A model generated the notes under the pieces. It had not been told where the DNA came from. It did not search any database and saw only the letters and a list, made by a program, of their open reading frames with translations. This document shows, one piece after another, positions 28,783 to 37,271 of a stretch of DNA of 64,000 nucleotides. Source of the stretch: Comamonadaceae bacterium (GTDB lineage: Bacteria > Pseudomonadota > Gammaproteobacteria > Burkholderiales > Burkholderiaceae_C). Where the stretch lies: assembly GCA_027488735.1 (NCBI GenBank), contig JAIYBB010000004.1, positions 434,001 through 498,000 on the forward strand, written 5' to 3'. The number at the start of each line of letters is the position of its first letter. The first letter of the stretch is position 1. Both the position numbers and the translations under genes were made by a program.

Positions 28783-30045
28783 ATGAATTTTGATTACACC
28801 GACAAAGTCAAAGACATGCAGGCACGCTTGATCGCTTTCATGGACCAACATGTTTACCCCAACGAAAAACGCTTTTACGAAGAAATCGCCGCCAACCGCG
28901 CCAAAGGCAACCCTTGGATTCCGACTGAAATCGTTGAAGAACTCAAACCGCTGGCACGCAAAGCCGGTTTGTGGAATTTGTTTTTGCCGCACAGCAAGCG
29001 CGCACCCGAAGGTTTGAGCAACCTTGAATACGCGCCGTTGTGCGAAATCATGGGCCGCGTGCCTTTCGCTGCCGAGGTGTTCAACTGCTCTGCGCCTGAC
29101 ACCGGCAACATGGAGACCTTCGAGCGCTACGCCAGTGAAGAACTCAAAGACCAATGGTTGGAGCCTTTGCTGCGCGGCGACATTCGCTCCGCATTTTTGA
29201 TGACCGAGCCAGATGTGGCTTCATCGGACGCCACCAACATCCAGTGTTCTATCCGCCGCGATGGCGACCACTACGTGATCAATGGACGCAAGTGGTGGTC
29301 CTCAGGTGCCGGTGACCCGCGCTGTGCGGTTTACATCGTCATGGGAAAAACCGACCCTGATGCTCCCCGCCACTCCCAGCAAAGCATGATCATCGTGCCA
29401 GCCAACGCGCCCGGTGTGGAAGTGCTGCGCCCTTTGAGCGTGTTCGGCTACGACGATGCACCTCATGGGCACATGGAAGTACTGCTTAAAAACGTGCGCG
29501 TGCCGGTTGGCAATTTGTTGCTCGGCGAAGGCCGTGGTTTTGAAATCGCCCAAGGCCGCTTAGGCCCAGGCCGTATTCACCATTGCATGCGCACCATCGG
29601 TTGCGCCGAGCGCGCCCTCGAGCTCATGTGCAAACGCCTCAACAGCCGCATCGCCTTCGGCAAAGTGCTGTCAACCCAAGGCGTGTGGCACGAGCGCATC
29701 GCCGAGTCGCGCATCATGATCGAGCAAGCGCGTTTGCTGACGCTCAAAGCCGCTTACATGATGGACACGGTCGGCAACAAGATCGCCAAGTCGGAAATTG
29801 CCATGATCAAGGTGATCGCGCCTGTGATGGCCACCCAAATCATCGACTGGGCGATCCAAGCCCACGGCGCCGGTGGCGTGAGCGACGATTTCCCGCTGGC
29901 CTACGCCTACGCCCACCAGCGCACGCTGCGTCTGGCTGACGGCCCGGATGAAGTGCACCGCAATTCCATTGCCAAGCTGGAGTTGGCACGCCACATCGCC
30001 ACCTTGCCGCAAGAAGTGGAAATGCCCGTCACGCGAGGCAGCTGA
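28783..30045 (+). CDS. Acyl-CoA dehydrogenase
   Basis: A 420-residue FAD enzyme oxidising acyl-CoA thioesters. Visible segments include [20 protein letters not shown] (FAD and substrate contacts), [39 protein letters not shown] and the C-terminal [19 protein letters not shown], followed by [15 protein letters not shown]. The subgroup with a longer N-terminus and these motifs resembles ACAD10/11. It is preceded by GGAG and sits between the phosphotransferase gene and yfcG, two bases from the latter. Natural chain length is unknown. Confidence 0.93.
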   Translation: MNFDYTDKVKDMQARLIAFMDQHVYPNEKRFYEEIAANRAKGNPWIPTEIVEELKPLARKAGLWNLFLPHSKRAPEGLSNLEYAPLCEIMGRVPFAAEVFNCSAPDTGNMETFERYASEELKDQWLEPLLRGDIRSAFLMTEPDVASSDATNIQCSIRRDGDHYVINGRKWWSSGAGDPRCAVYIVMGKTDPDAPRHSQQSMIIVPANAPGVEVLRPLSVFGYDDAPHGHMEVLLKNVRVPVGNLLLGEGRGFEIAQGRLGPGRIHHCMRTIGCAERALELMCKRLNSRIAFGKVLSTQGVWHERIAESRIMIEQARLLTLKAAYMMDTVGNKIAKSEIAMIKVIAPVMATQIIDWAIQAHGAGGVSDDFPLAYAYAHQRTLRLADGPDEVHRNSIAKLELARHIATLPQEVEMPVTRGS

Positions 30046-30047
30046 GA

Positions 30048-30767
30048 ATGAACAAACACATGATCGATGTGTACTCGTGGCCGACACCCAACGGCAACAA
30101 AGTCCACATCATGTTGGAGGAATGCGGCTACCGGCTGGGCAAAGACTGGTTGGCGCATTCCATACACATCGGTCAAGGCGAACAGTTCACGCCTGAGTTT
30201 TTGACCATCAGCCCTAACAACAAAATTCCTGCGCTGGTCGATCCTGTCGGGCCTGATGGCAAACCCATCAGCCTGTTTGAATCGGGCGCCATTCTGCTTT
30301 ACTTGGCCGCCAAAACAGGCAAGTTTTTACCCAAGTCTGACCGGGCGAAATTTGAAGTGTTGCAATGGCTGATGTTTCAAATGGGCGGCGTTGGTCCCAT
30401 GCTCGGGCAAAACCACCATTTCCGCCAATATGCGCCCGAAAAAATTCCTTATGCAGTTGACCGTTACACCAACGAAGCCAAGCGTTTGTACGGCGTGATG
30501 GACAAGCAACTCGCGTTGGGCAAATACATCGCGGGCAACAGCTACAGCATTGCCGACATGGCCATTTACCCTTGGCTGCGCAACTGGAAAAACCAAGGCA
30601 TAGATTGGGCAGACTATCCGCGTCTCAAAGACTGGTTTGACATGATTGACAGCAGACCAGCGGTGGTTCGTGGTTGCGCGGTGTTGGCGGATTTACGCAA
30701 ACCCTTGCAAGACGATAAAAAGGCCATGGAAACCTTGTTTGGCAAGGCGCAGTACGAAAAGCGATGA
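30048..30767 (+). CDS. yfcG: YfcG/Nu-class glutathione transferase-like disulfide reductase
   Basis: A 239-residue GST resembling E. coli YfcG, a Nu-class protein with disulfide-bond oxidoreductase activity toward glutathionylated substrates. It shares MIDVYSWPTPNGNKVHIMLE (here with an N-terminal MNKH extension), FLTISPNNKIPALVDP, SLFESGAILLYLAAKTG and GGVGPMLGQNHHF. It follows the acyl-CoA dehydrogenase by two bases, suggesting one operon from 26944 to 30767. Its stop codon directly abuts the stop of the convergent membrane protein gene. Confidence 0.88.
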   Translation: MNKHMIDVYSWPTPNGNKVHIMLEECGYRLGKDWLAHSIHIGQGEQFTPEFLTISPNNKIPALVDPVGPDGKPISLFESGAILLYLAAKTGKFLPKSDRAKFEVLQWLMFQMGGVGPMLGQNHHFRQYAPEKIPYAVDRYTNEAKRLYGVMDKQLALGKYIAGNSYSIADMAIYPWLRNWKNQGIDWADYPRLKDWFDMIDSRPAVVRGCAVLADLRKPLQDDKKAMETLFGKAQYEKR

Positions 30768-31394
30768 TTAAAACTGCCAGCCTATGCCTACCAAGCCGCC
30801 TTTGCCGACAGCAGAGGCTTTGAAAGAATCGCTGCCGATTTGTATGGAGCGTTCAGACATTTTGGTGTAGTTGTATTCGGTGTAGACATACTGAAACGGG
30901 TTGAGAAAGGTTTTGAACCCAATCCCGACGCCGTACCCGTCCAAGCTGAAATTGTTGGCGGCATCGGTGGTGTCCAAACTGGCATAAGACAATTTTCCAT
31001 ACACCATCGAACCATTTCGAATCAACTGCCCCAGCATCAGCGACCATTGGGCTTGGTTGTCAAAACCCATGCGCGTGCTAGATGTCAAGCCACTGCTGGT
31101 GTAGTAGTCCTGCCCCGCAGGATTGATGCTCAATAGATTTCTTTCATACGTCAAGCCCAGCACTTGGCGCTCGCTGATGGCGAATGTATAACCCGCACCC
31201 AGCACCAAAGGCATGCTCTTCGATGTTTGGCTATTCGTATACGCCCCACTGGTTGAGTAATTGGTCAAGGATGGCGTGACGCCCTGGTAACCAGTTGCGG
31301 CCTGCATATGCCAACCTAAAAATAAATTACTCTGCGCCAAGACGGGCGTTGCCATTCCACACCAAACGCCTGCGCAAATCCATATCAATTTCAC
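30768..31394 (-). CDS. Outer-membrane beta-barrel protein of unknown function
   Basis: A 208-residue exported protein. A signal peptide (MKLIWICAGVWCGMATPVLA then QS) precedes alternating amphipathic strands such as MPLVLGAGYTFAISE, RQVLGLTYERNLL, QWSLMLGQLI and YGVGIGFKTFLNPF, and the chain ends in phenylalanine (GLVGIGWQF), the usual signal for Bam-dependent insertion. About eight strands are likely, as in OmpX/OmpW-sized barrels. I chose GTG at 31394, preceded by GGAA; a TTG at 31406 is possible. No specific family recognised. Confidence 0.75.
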   Translation of the reverse strand: MKLIWICAGVWCGMATPVLAQSNLFLGWHMQAATGYQGVTPSLTNYSTSGAYTNSQTSKSMPLVLGAGYTFAISERQVLGLTYERNLLSINPAGQDYYTSSGLTSSTRMGFDNQAQWSLMLGQLIRNGSMVYGKLSYASLDTTDAANNFSLDGYGVGIGFKTFLNPFQYVYTEYNYTKMSERSIQIGSDSFKASAVGKGGLVGIGWQF

Positions 31395-31618
31395 AACCAG
31401 TTCCAATTCAAAAGCTCAATCTAGCCAAGACATACCCCTGTTTAAGGAGTTCGACCCATAGACCGACTTCTGAAGCTTGATCGCTCGTCAAATCAAGTGG
31501 CGCACAACTTGCATCTCCATCATTAACCATAAACGGTTGCGATATCTCGCCCAATAGCCTGTCAAAAGGGCTTTGGGCGGCAATGTCTTGCCGCTTTGGT
31601 CATTCAAGAGGAAAAAAT

Positions 31619-32548
31619 ATGCAGGTCAGATCGATCAGTGCGGCAAATAACGTCTATAGAGCTCCGGCGAAAACTTACAGCGTCGCCGAAGCCATGGCTG
31701 CGTTGAAATTAAACAGCAAGCTCAAGATCACACTTCGCGATACGCCAGCCAACATCACCAACAACTTGAATGCGCTCAAGAAGATACAAACACAAATCAC
31801 CCAAATCACCTTGCCGAATGCCAACGACAAATTGAATATGAACGGTGCACAGCTCAAAGAATTTGATAAATTGCTGGCCAAGGTACCTGACAACACCTTG
31901 GTGCTGACCGACAAGTTCAGTGCGCTCAACACCAATATTTCCATCATGCGTGAGAACAACGCCAAAATAAACAAGATTATTTTGACGCCGTCGACTGACG
32001 CCACGGCCAAACAAACTATCTCTCCATGGGACTCGCAGTTATGGAGCAAATCGGTCAATGGCAAGTTTGAGATTCAAACCCAAGTCACGACCAGTGTCTC
32101 GGGTACTGCGACCACGCCCAGCAGCACAAACACCAATAATCAAAATTTAACGGTTCAACCGACCAATACCATCGCAAAATTCAGTACTTTTGAAGACACG
32201 CAGGCATTGGCCGCCAACTACATGGGCTTGAAAGCATTAGACGACATGGGTATGTTGACCGGTATTGAGGCGTTTAAAGGTTCATCTATCACCACGACCA
32301 TCGCGCAAGGAAAAGCTCTGTCAGCACTCTTTAACAAATACTCCACCGAGTTCTATTTAAACATCAGAGACACCACCACCAATATTTCCAAAAATATTGA
32401 TTTCATTTCCAGCAGTAACAAGAAGCTCACTGGCATCACCCAAATCGGCAACATCAAACCTTTGGAAATCACACGGGACCAAAACAGACAAGCTGACTTG
32501 GCCTTGTCAAAAATGAAAAATCCTTATTCGATCAAGTATGTCGGCTAA
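31619..32548 (+). CDS. Repeat protein with DT-x-x-NI units, unknown function
   Basis: A 309-residue protein without signal peptide or membrane segment. It contains diverged internal units of about 30 residues: LKITLRDTPANITNNLNALK (35-54), VLTDKFSALNTNISIMRENN (95-114), a weaker STFEDTQALAANYMGLKALD (189-208) and FYLNIRDTTTNISKNIDFIS (245-264). Such D-T-x-x-N-I units resemble strand repeats I have seen in very large surface proteins of related bacteria, so this may be a short secreted or surface relative; that is inference. A Ser/Thr/Asn-rich linker (about 156-185) separates two halves. The ATG at 31619 follows GAGGA; a 7-bp hairpin (31577-31594) lies just upstream. Composition is Asn/Thr/Lys-rich, unlike neighbours. 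Confidence 0.75.
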   Translation: MQVRSISAANNVYRAPAKTYSVAEAMAALKLNSKLKITLRDTPANITNNLNALKKIQTQITQITLPNANDKLNMNGAQLKEFDKLLAKVPDNTLVLTDKFSALNTNISIMRENNAKINKIILTPSTDATAKQTISPWDSQLWSKSVNGKFEIQTQVTTSVSGTATTPSSTNTNNQNLTVQPTNTIAKFSTFEDTQALAANYMGLKALDDMGMLTGIEAFKGSSITTTIAQGKALSALFNKYSTEFYLNIRDTTTNISKNIDFISSSNKKLTGITQIGNIKPLEITRDQNRQADLALSKMKNPYSIKYVG

Positions 32549-32687
32549 ATAAACTATTTATCACTCATAAAGAATTCCAATATCGATATGCATATGCTTA
32601 TAAATAATTACAAATGGCAAAGTCGTGATGAAGTGTTCAAAACACATCACAAAAAATTTACAAAGTCTTGAGTTGATAATCACAGAT

Positions 32688-33407
32688 ATGTCAAAGCTTC
32701 ATTTGCAGCCGGCCAATATTCGCTCTGTCGCAGCCCTGTTTGTCATGTTGTTCGCGTTTAATTTTTTAAGCGCTTGCTCTGAGAACAAGTCGGACAAGGA
32801 GAGCAAGTTCATGCCTGTGCCTGACAAAATACAGGCAGAGAAACAACAAGACGAAGACTTGTTGAACCGTCGGGTCGAATCGGTGCTCAACGAAGGCATC
32901 ACCAGCCAAGAAGGGCAACAAGAAGCCCCGCGCGCTTCTAAAGCGCGCCCGCCCAATTCAGGCAAAGAACCCATGCTCATGCTGGATAAAACCCTCAAGC
33001 CATTTGGTGAGTTGGTTTATCACTCGGACAAACTCGACTATTACGAATGCAAAGGTGTGGTGGCGCCGTGGTTCTTGGAGTTGGTGGTGGCTGAGATGAA
33101 CTACTTCAACGAACTTGCAGATTTGCAATTTGTTGATCCCAAAACATGTATCGTGACATTTGCCACCGAAAAAAGTCTGACACCGGGGCGAATCAGTATC
33201 CAATTGTTCGAAAACATCAGACAGTTTGACCGCTGCATTCGCAATGAAGACTGTCCTGTCTTTCGTACTGTCAATTTCGTGCCAAACCAAAATGCCATTC
33301 ACCGGTCTTATTTTCTGTCGGAGATCGGCCGCAAACTGGTGCAACACCATTGCGTGACTGACACGGGCAAATGGCACAAAGACCAAACCTGCTACACCAT
33401 TGACTGA
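32688..33407 (+). CDS. Six-cysteine exported lipoprotein, paralogue of the next gene
   Basis: A 239-residue predicted lipoprotein of unknown function. The N-terminus ends in lipobox LSAC (Cys30), followed by a charged Gln/Glu/Lys-rich linker to about residue 95. The C-terminal domain has six cysteines at 121, 154, 183, 189, 222 and 235 and shares CxGV, ELxxxExN, ISxxLFxN, DxCPxxRT and RSYF with the following gene. Even cysteine count and export suggest three disulfides. The start at 32688 gives a proper signal; an upstream in-frame start at 32625 is possible. An imperfect hairpin (32625-32650) lies upstream in AT-rich DNA. Confidence 0.78.
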   Translation: MSKLHLQPANIRSVAALFVMLFAFNFLSACSENKSDKESKFMPVPDKIQAEKQQDEDLLNRRVESVLNEGITSQEGQQEAPRASKARPPNSGKEPMLMLDKTLKPFGELVYHSDKLDYYECKGVVAPWFLELVVAEMNYFNELADLQFVDPKTCIVTFATEKSLTPGRISIQLFENIRQFDRCIRNEDCPVFRTVNFVPNQNAIHRSYFLSEIGRKLVQHHCVTDTGKWHKDQTCYTID

Positions 33408-33490
33408 TGGCGTGAAATACGTCGCCTGCAATGCTCAAGACCGGCTAACTGATGCCGATTTCACTTAGACGACTTCCCTCGCGCTTGGCC

Positions 33491-34177
33491 ATGAAAAACT
33501 TTTCTCAATTTGTGTACCGTTTGTGTGTCGTGGTGACATTGACCACCGCTGGCGCCGCCTTGGCCAATGACCCTGCTCCCGCCAAACCTGCGGCCGAAGC
33601 AGGCGCGCCTAAAAAAGAAGAGAAAAAAGATGACGGCAAGGCCCCTGCGGCCAAAGAAGATCGGCCACGCAGAACATTTGAAGGCCAAGAGCCTTTGTTT
33701 TATTTCGATTCCAAACGTCGCCCATACATAGAGCCGTTTCACAAAACCGATGAAGAGGAATATTTCATTTGCCGTGGCGTTATTGGCGAGTGGTACCGCG
33801 AACTGTTGGCGCAAGAAGCGAATATGCTGGCTGAAAAAGATGGTCTGGACAAAGTCACGGGTTCAACCTGTGCCGTCAGACTGGTGGCTACCAACCATGG
33901 AAAAAAACTGCCTATCGTGTCGGTCGAGTTGTTTGTGAATTCAAATGTGATGCGCTCGTGTATCTTGGGAGATTCCTGCCCGCAATCGAGAACCGCGATC
34001 ATGTATGTGCTGAACAAAACACTTTATCGCAGTTACTTCATCACTGACCGCGAGAAAAAAATTCGCCGCTATTACTGCTTGGACAACAAAAGCAATATTT
34101 TGGCAAAGGAAGAATGTTGGTACCACTTTTTTGACAAAGCCGCCAAAGGAAAACCTGCCGCTGGCGGCGGGCACTGA
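33491..34177 (+). CDS. Six-cysteine exported protein, paralogue of the preceding gene
   Basis: A 228-residue predicted periplasmic protein with a Sec signal (cleavage near AALA-ND, residue 26), then an Ala/Lys/Pro/Glu-rich linker (about 28-62). The domain at about 90-212 has cysteines at 94, 127, 157, 163, 196 and 209; successive spacings 33, 30, 6, 33, 13 match 33, 29, 6, 33, 13 in the preceding protein. The C-terminus ends in GKPAAGGGH. I do not recognise the family. The start at 33491 is preferred over 33452 because it begins the signal peptide. The gap to the upstream gene is 83 bases, so cotranscription is plausible. Confidence 0.78.
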   Translation: MKNFSQFVYRLCVVVTLTTAGAALANDPAPAKPAAEAGAPKKEEKKDDGKAPAAKEDRPRRTFEGQEPLFYFDSKRRPYIEPFHKTDEEEYFICRGVIGEWYRELLAQEANMLAEKDGLDKVTGSTCAVRLVATNHGKKLPIVSVELFVNSNVMRSCILGDSCPQSRTAIMYVLNKTLYRSYFITDREKKIRRYYCLDNKSNILAKEECWYHFFDKAAKGKPAAGGGH

Positions 34178-34181
34178 CAGC

Positions 34182-34258
34182 TGGCCTGCCCGGAGGGGAT
34201 CGAACCCCCGACCCACAGCTTAGAAGGCTGTTGCTCTATCCAACTGAGCTACGGGCAG
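34182..34258 (-). tRNA. tRNA-Arg (anticodon TCT)
   Basis: A 77-base tRNA including an encoded CCA. Acceptor arms CTGCCCG and CGGGCAG pair perfectly, the D-arm reads GCTCAGTTGGATAGAGC, the anticodon stem ACAGC/GCTGT encloses CTTCTAA giving anticodon TCT (reads AGA), and the T-arm contains GGTTCGATC. It begins eight bases after a terminator that ends tRNA-Pro. Confidence 0.95.
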
Positions 34259-34265
34259 TCACCAT

Positions 34266-34291
34266 AAAAAAAGGCCCAACGGGCCTTTTTT
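34266..34291 (-). terminator. Bidirectional intrinsic terminator between two tRNA genes
   Basis: A GGCCC/GGGCC stem with a three-base loop is flanked by seven A and six T, forming a symmetrical hairpin with a U-tract on either strand. On the minus strand it lies five bases after the tRNA-Pro CCA end; on the plus strand it could end transcripts from the six-cysteine genes after they cross tRNA-Arg antisense. Confidence 0.85.
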
Positions 34292-34296
34292 CTGAA

Positions 34297-34373
<77 letters not shown>

Positions 34374-34477
34374 ATACACAGATTCTAACCGCACAGCCGC
34401 ATGCACTTTGGCTGCATGCATTTTCTTGCAGTCCCCTTGGGCAATAATCACTGACAGATCACATCCATGCAGGTGTC

Positions 34478-36049
34478 ATGCAGCTCAGTCAAGCCAATCA
34501 TCAGGTGTCGCCTCCTCATATTGATATTCCACGGCAGTACAACGCTGCAGCGGACTTGTTGATGAGACACCACAGCAGGTCGGAGAAAGCCGCTTACATA
34601 GATTCCCACAACGGCAAGCAACTGACTTTCTTACAGCTCAACGACCAAGCTCACCGCTTTGCCCAAGGCATGTTGCATATGGGTTTGCAACCTGAAGACC
34701 GGGTTTTGCTCTGTATGCACGACGGGTTGCACTGGCCGGTGGCTTTTTTAGGCTGCATTTTGGCGGGCGTGGTACCCGTGGCAGTCAACACCTTGCTGAC
34801 CTCGCAAGATTATTTGTACATGTTGCAAGATTCCCGCGCCCAAGCGCTGCTGGTATCTGCACCGTTATGGCCGGTGTTTGAGCCCATCATTTCGCAATTG
34901 AAGCAACCGCTAAAAATCATCAGCGATAAAACCAACACGGCTCTTGGTGGCACAAACATAGACGACTTGATAGAGCATCACGAACCATTGCCCTGCGCCG
35001 CGCCCACCTTGGCTGACGATGTGTGTTTTTGGTTGTACTCCAGTGGCTCGACGGGTTCTCCAAAAGGCACAGTGCATTTGCACAGCCATTTGATCCATAC
35101 CGCCGAGTTATATGGCCGTGGTGTGTTGGGTGTGCGCGAGGACGATGTGGTGTTTTCTGCTGCTAAATTATTCTTTGCGTATGGACTGGGTAATGCCCTG
35201 AGTTTTCCTTTGACGGTGGGTGCGACCACGGTGTTACTGGGTTCGCGCCCCACACCTGCCGATGTATTTCATGTGCTGCAGGCGCACCGGCCCACGGTGT
35301 TTTATGGTGTCCCAACCTTGTTTGCCGGATTGCTGGCATACGCGCCACGCCCCGCAGCTTCGCAGATGAATTTGCGAGTGTGCACCAGTGCCGGAGAAGC
35401 CTTGCCCGCAGAAATTGGTCACAAGTGGCAAGCCGAATACGGTGTTGAGATTTTGGACGGCATAGGCTCCACGGAAATGTTGCATATTTTTCTCTCCAAC
35501 CAGCCGGGTCGTGTGCGCTATGGCACCACGGGTCACGCAGTGCCAGGTTACCGGCTCAGGCTCGTGAATGACGAAGGCACAGAATGTGCCGATGGAGAGT
35601 TGGGCGAATTGCAAATCAGCGGACCGAGTGCCGCTCTGATGTATTGGCACAACCGCGAAAAAACCAAACATACTTTTGCCGGCGAATGGACACGCAGTGG
35701 AGACAAATACAGCCGTGATGCAGATGGCTATTACACCTACGGCGGACGCAGCGACGACATGCTTAAAGTAGGTGGCATTTATGTATCGCCCTTTGAAGTG
35801 GAGGCCTCATTGATGACGCATGTCGCAGTGTTGGAGGCCGCTGTGGTGGGTCACGCGGACGAAGAAGGCTTGGTCAAACCCAAAGCCTTTGTGGTGCTCA
35901 AACAAGGCCATCACGCCACCGAATCCGAATTGCAAGCCCATGTCAAAGGCCAACTGGCGCCCTACAAATATCCACGCTGGGTCAATTTTTTGAACGAATT
36001 GCCGAAAACGGCCACAGGCAAGATTCAGCGGTTTAAACTGCGTGCATGA
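34478..36049 (+). CDS. Benzoate-CoA ligase family protein
   Basis: A 523-residue adenylate-forming enzyme of the benzoate/4-hydroxybenzoate-CoA ligase group. Key segments are the P-loop YSSGSTGSPKGTVHLHSH (about 187-204), KLFFAYGLGNALSFPLTVGA typical of benzoate ligases, DGIGSTEMLHIFLSN (A5), SGDKYSRDADGYYTYGGRSD (A7-A8 region) and the catalytic Lys in LPKTATGKIQRFKLR. It opens a head-to-tail set with a Liv-type importer and pobA, so the substrate is probably benzoate, 4-hydroxybenzoate or a relative; sequence alone does not decide. The next gene starts 37 bases later. Confidence 0.87.
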   Translation: MQLSQANHQVSPPHIDIPRQYNAAADLLMRHHSRSEKAAYIDSHNGKQLTFLQLNDQAHRFAQGMLHMGLQPEDRVLLCMHDGLHWPVAFLGCILAGVVPVAVNTLLTSQDYLYMLQDSRAQALLVSAPLWPVFEPIISQLKQPLKIISDKTNTALGGTNIDDLIEHHEPLPCAAPTLADDVCFWLYSSGSTGSPKGTVHLHSHLIHTAELYGRGVLGVREDDVVFSAAKLFFAYGLGNALSFPLTVGATTVLLGSRPTPADVFHVLQAHRPTVFYGVPTLFAGLLAYAPRPAASQMNLRVCTSAGEALPAEIGHKWQAEYGVEILDGIGSTEMLHIFLSNQPGRVRYGTTGHAVPGYRLRLVNDEGTECADGELGELQISGPSAALMYWHNREKTKHTFAGEWTRSGDKYSRDADGYYTYGGRSDDMLKVGGIYVSPFEVEASLMTHVAVLEAAVVGHADEEGLVKPKAFVVLKQGHHATESELQAHVKGQLAPYKYPRWVNFLNELPKTATGKIQRFKLRA

Positions 36050-36086
36050 CAGCAACCCCTCTTTGCTCCCTTCTTTGGAGAACGCC

Positions 36087-37271
36087 ATGACTTCGCGTCG
36101 ACAAGTACTGACCCAATCCGCTGCCCTGATCGGCGCTGCCTCAACCGGGCTGATACTTCCTGCCCGCGCCCAAAGTGCAAAAATTCGTGTTGGTCTGATG
36201 CTGCCGTTCACAGGCACCTTCGCACAACTGGGTATCGCCTGTGACAACGGTTTTCGTATGGCCTTGGAAGAAAAAGGTAACAAACTTGGCGGCAGAGAAA
36301 TTGAGTATTTCAAAGTTGACGATGAATCAGAGCCTTCAAAGGGTGTCGAGAATGCCAACAAATTGGTGCAACGCGACAAGGTAGACGTGTTGGTCGGTAC
36401 TGTGCACTCTGGGGTTCAAATGGGGATCCACAAAGTGGCGCGTGAGACTGGCGTGCTGTGCATCATCCCTAACGCAGGTATGCATGCCGCCACGCGAGCG
36501 CTGTGCGCGCCAAATGTATTTCGCACCTCATTCACCAACAGTCAACCCACGTTGGCGCTGGGCAGAGTCATGATGCAAAAAGGCCATAAAAAAGCCGTGT
36601 GGATCACTTGGAAATATGCCGCAGGAGACGAAGCGGGTGAAGGCTTCAAAGAAGGATACTTGGCCGCCGGTGGCACGATCGTCAAAGAACTGGGTCTGCC
36701 TTTTCCCAACGTGGAGTTCCAAGCCTTGTTGACCGAAATTGCCTCCATCAAACCAGATGCTGTGGCGTGTTTCTTTTCTGGTGGCGGTGCTTCCAAATTC
36801 ATACGCGATTACGCCGCCGCCGGCCTCGCAGGAAAAATCCCTTTGTATGGCTCCGGTTTTTTAACCGAGGGCTTGTTAGACGATGAACTTGCACCTTCAG
36901 CACAAGGTATCGTCACCACGTTGCACTACAGCACCTCATTGGCCACCAAACGCAATGACGCATTCCGATTGGCCTATGCCAAAGCGTACAAAATGCAACC
37001 CGATGTCTACGCTGTTCAAGGCTACGATGCAGGACAGTTGCTGATCCAAGGTGCGGCTGCGGTTAACGGTGACTTTTCCAAGAAAAAAGCCTTGTACGTC
37101 GCCATGGAAAACGCAGTGATTGACAGCCCTCGCGGCAAATGGACCATGAGCAAAGCGCACAATCCTGTGCAAGATATGTATGTGCGAGTGGTCAAAGGCA
37201 AAGAAAACGTGGTGCAAGGCGTTGCCGCCAAGGCATTGTCAGATTCTGGTGCTGGTTGCAAGCTGGGCTGA
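36087..37271 (+). CDS. Liv-type ABC transporter substrate-binding protein
   Basis: A 394-residue periplasmic binding protein (type I fold, Peripla_BP_6). The N-terminus has a twin-arginine-like signal (SRRQVLTQSAALIGA, cleavage near LPARAQ) followed by IRVGLMLPFTGTFAQLGIAC, the family opening. Later segments include VDVLVGTVHSGVQM and AVQGYDAGQLLIQG. The ATG at 36087 follows TTGGAG; an in-frame start at 36042 overlaps the ligase gene and would bury the signal. Its ligand is probably an aromatic acid, inferred from neighbours. It overlaps the permease start by one base (TGATG). Confidence 0.9.
   Translation: MTSRRQVLTQSAALIGAASTGLILPARAQSAKIRVGLMLPFTGTFAQLGIACDNGFRMALEEKGNKLGGREIEYFKVDDESEPSKGVENANKLVQRDKVDVLVGTVHSGVQMGIHKVARETGVLCIIPNAGMHAATRALCAPNVFRTSFTNSQPTLALGRVMMQKGHKKAVWITWKYAAGDEAGEGFKEGYLAAGGTIVKELGLPFPNVEFQALLTEIASIKPDAVACFFSGGGASKFIRDYAAAGLAGKIPLYGSGFLTEGLLDDELAPSAQGIVTTLHYSTSLATKRNDAFRLAYAKAYKMQPDVYAVQGYDAGQLLIQGAAAVNGDFSKKKALYVAMENAVIDSPRGKWTMSKAHNPVQDMYVRVVKGKENVVQGVAAKALSDSGAGCKLG

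Noticed and set aside
32625..32650. Hairpin GTGAT..GTGTT/AACAC..ATCAC as terminator of the repeat protein gene
   Set aside because: It has a three-base bulge and is followed by A rather than T on the plus strand, so it is not a convincing terminator in the needed direction.
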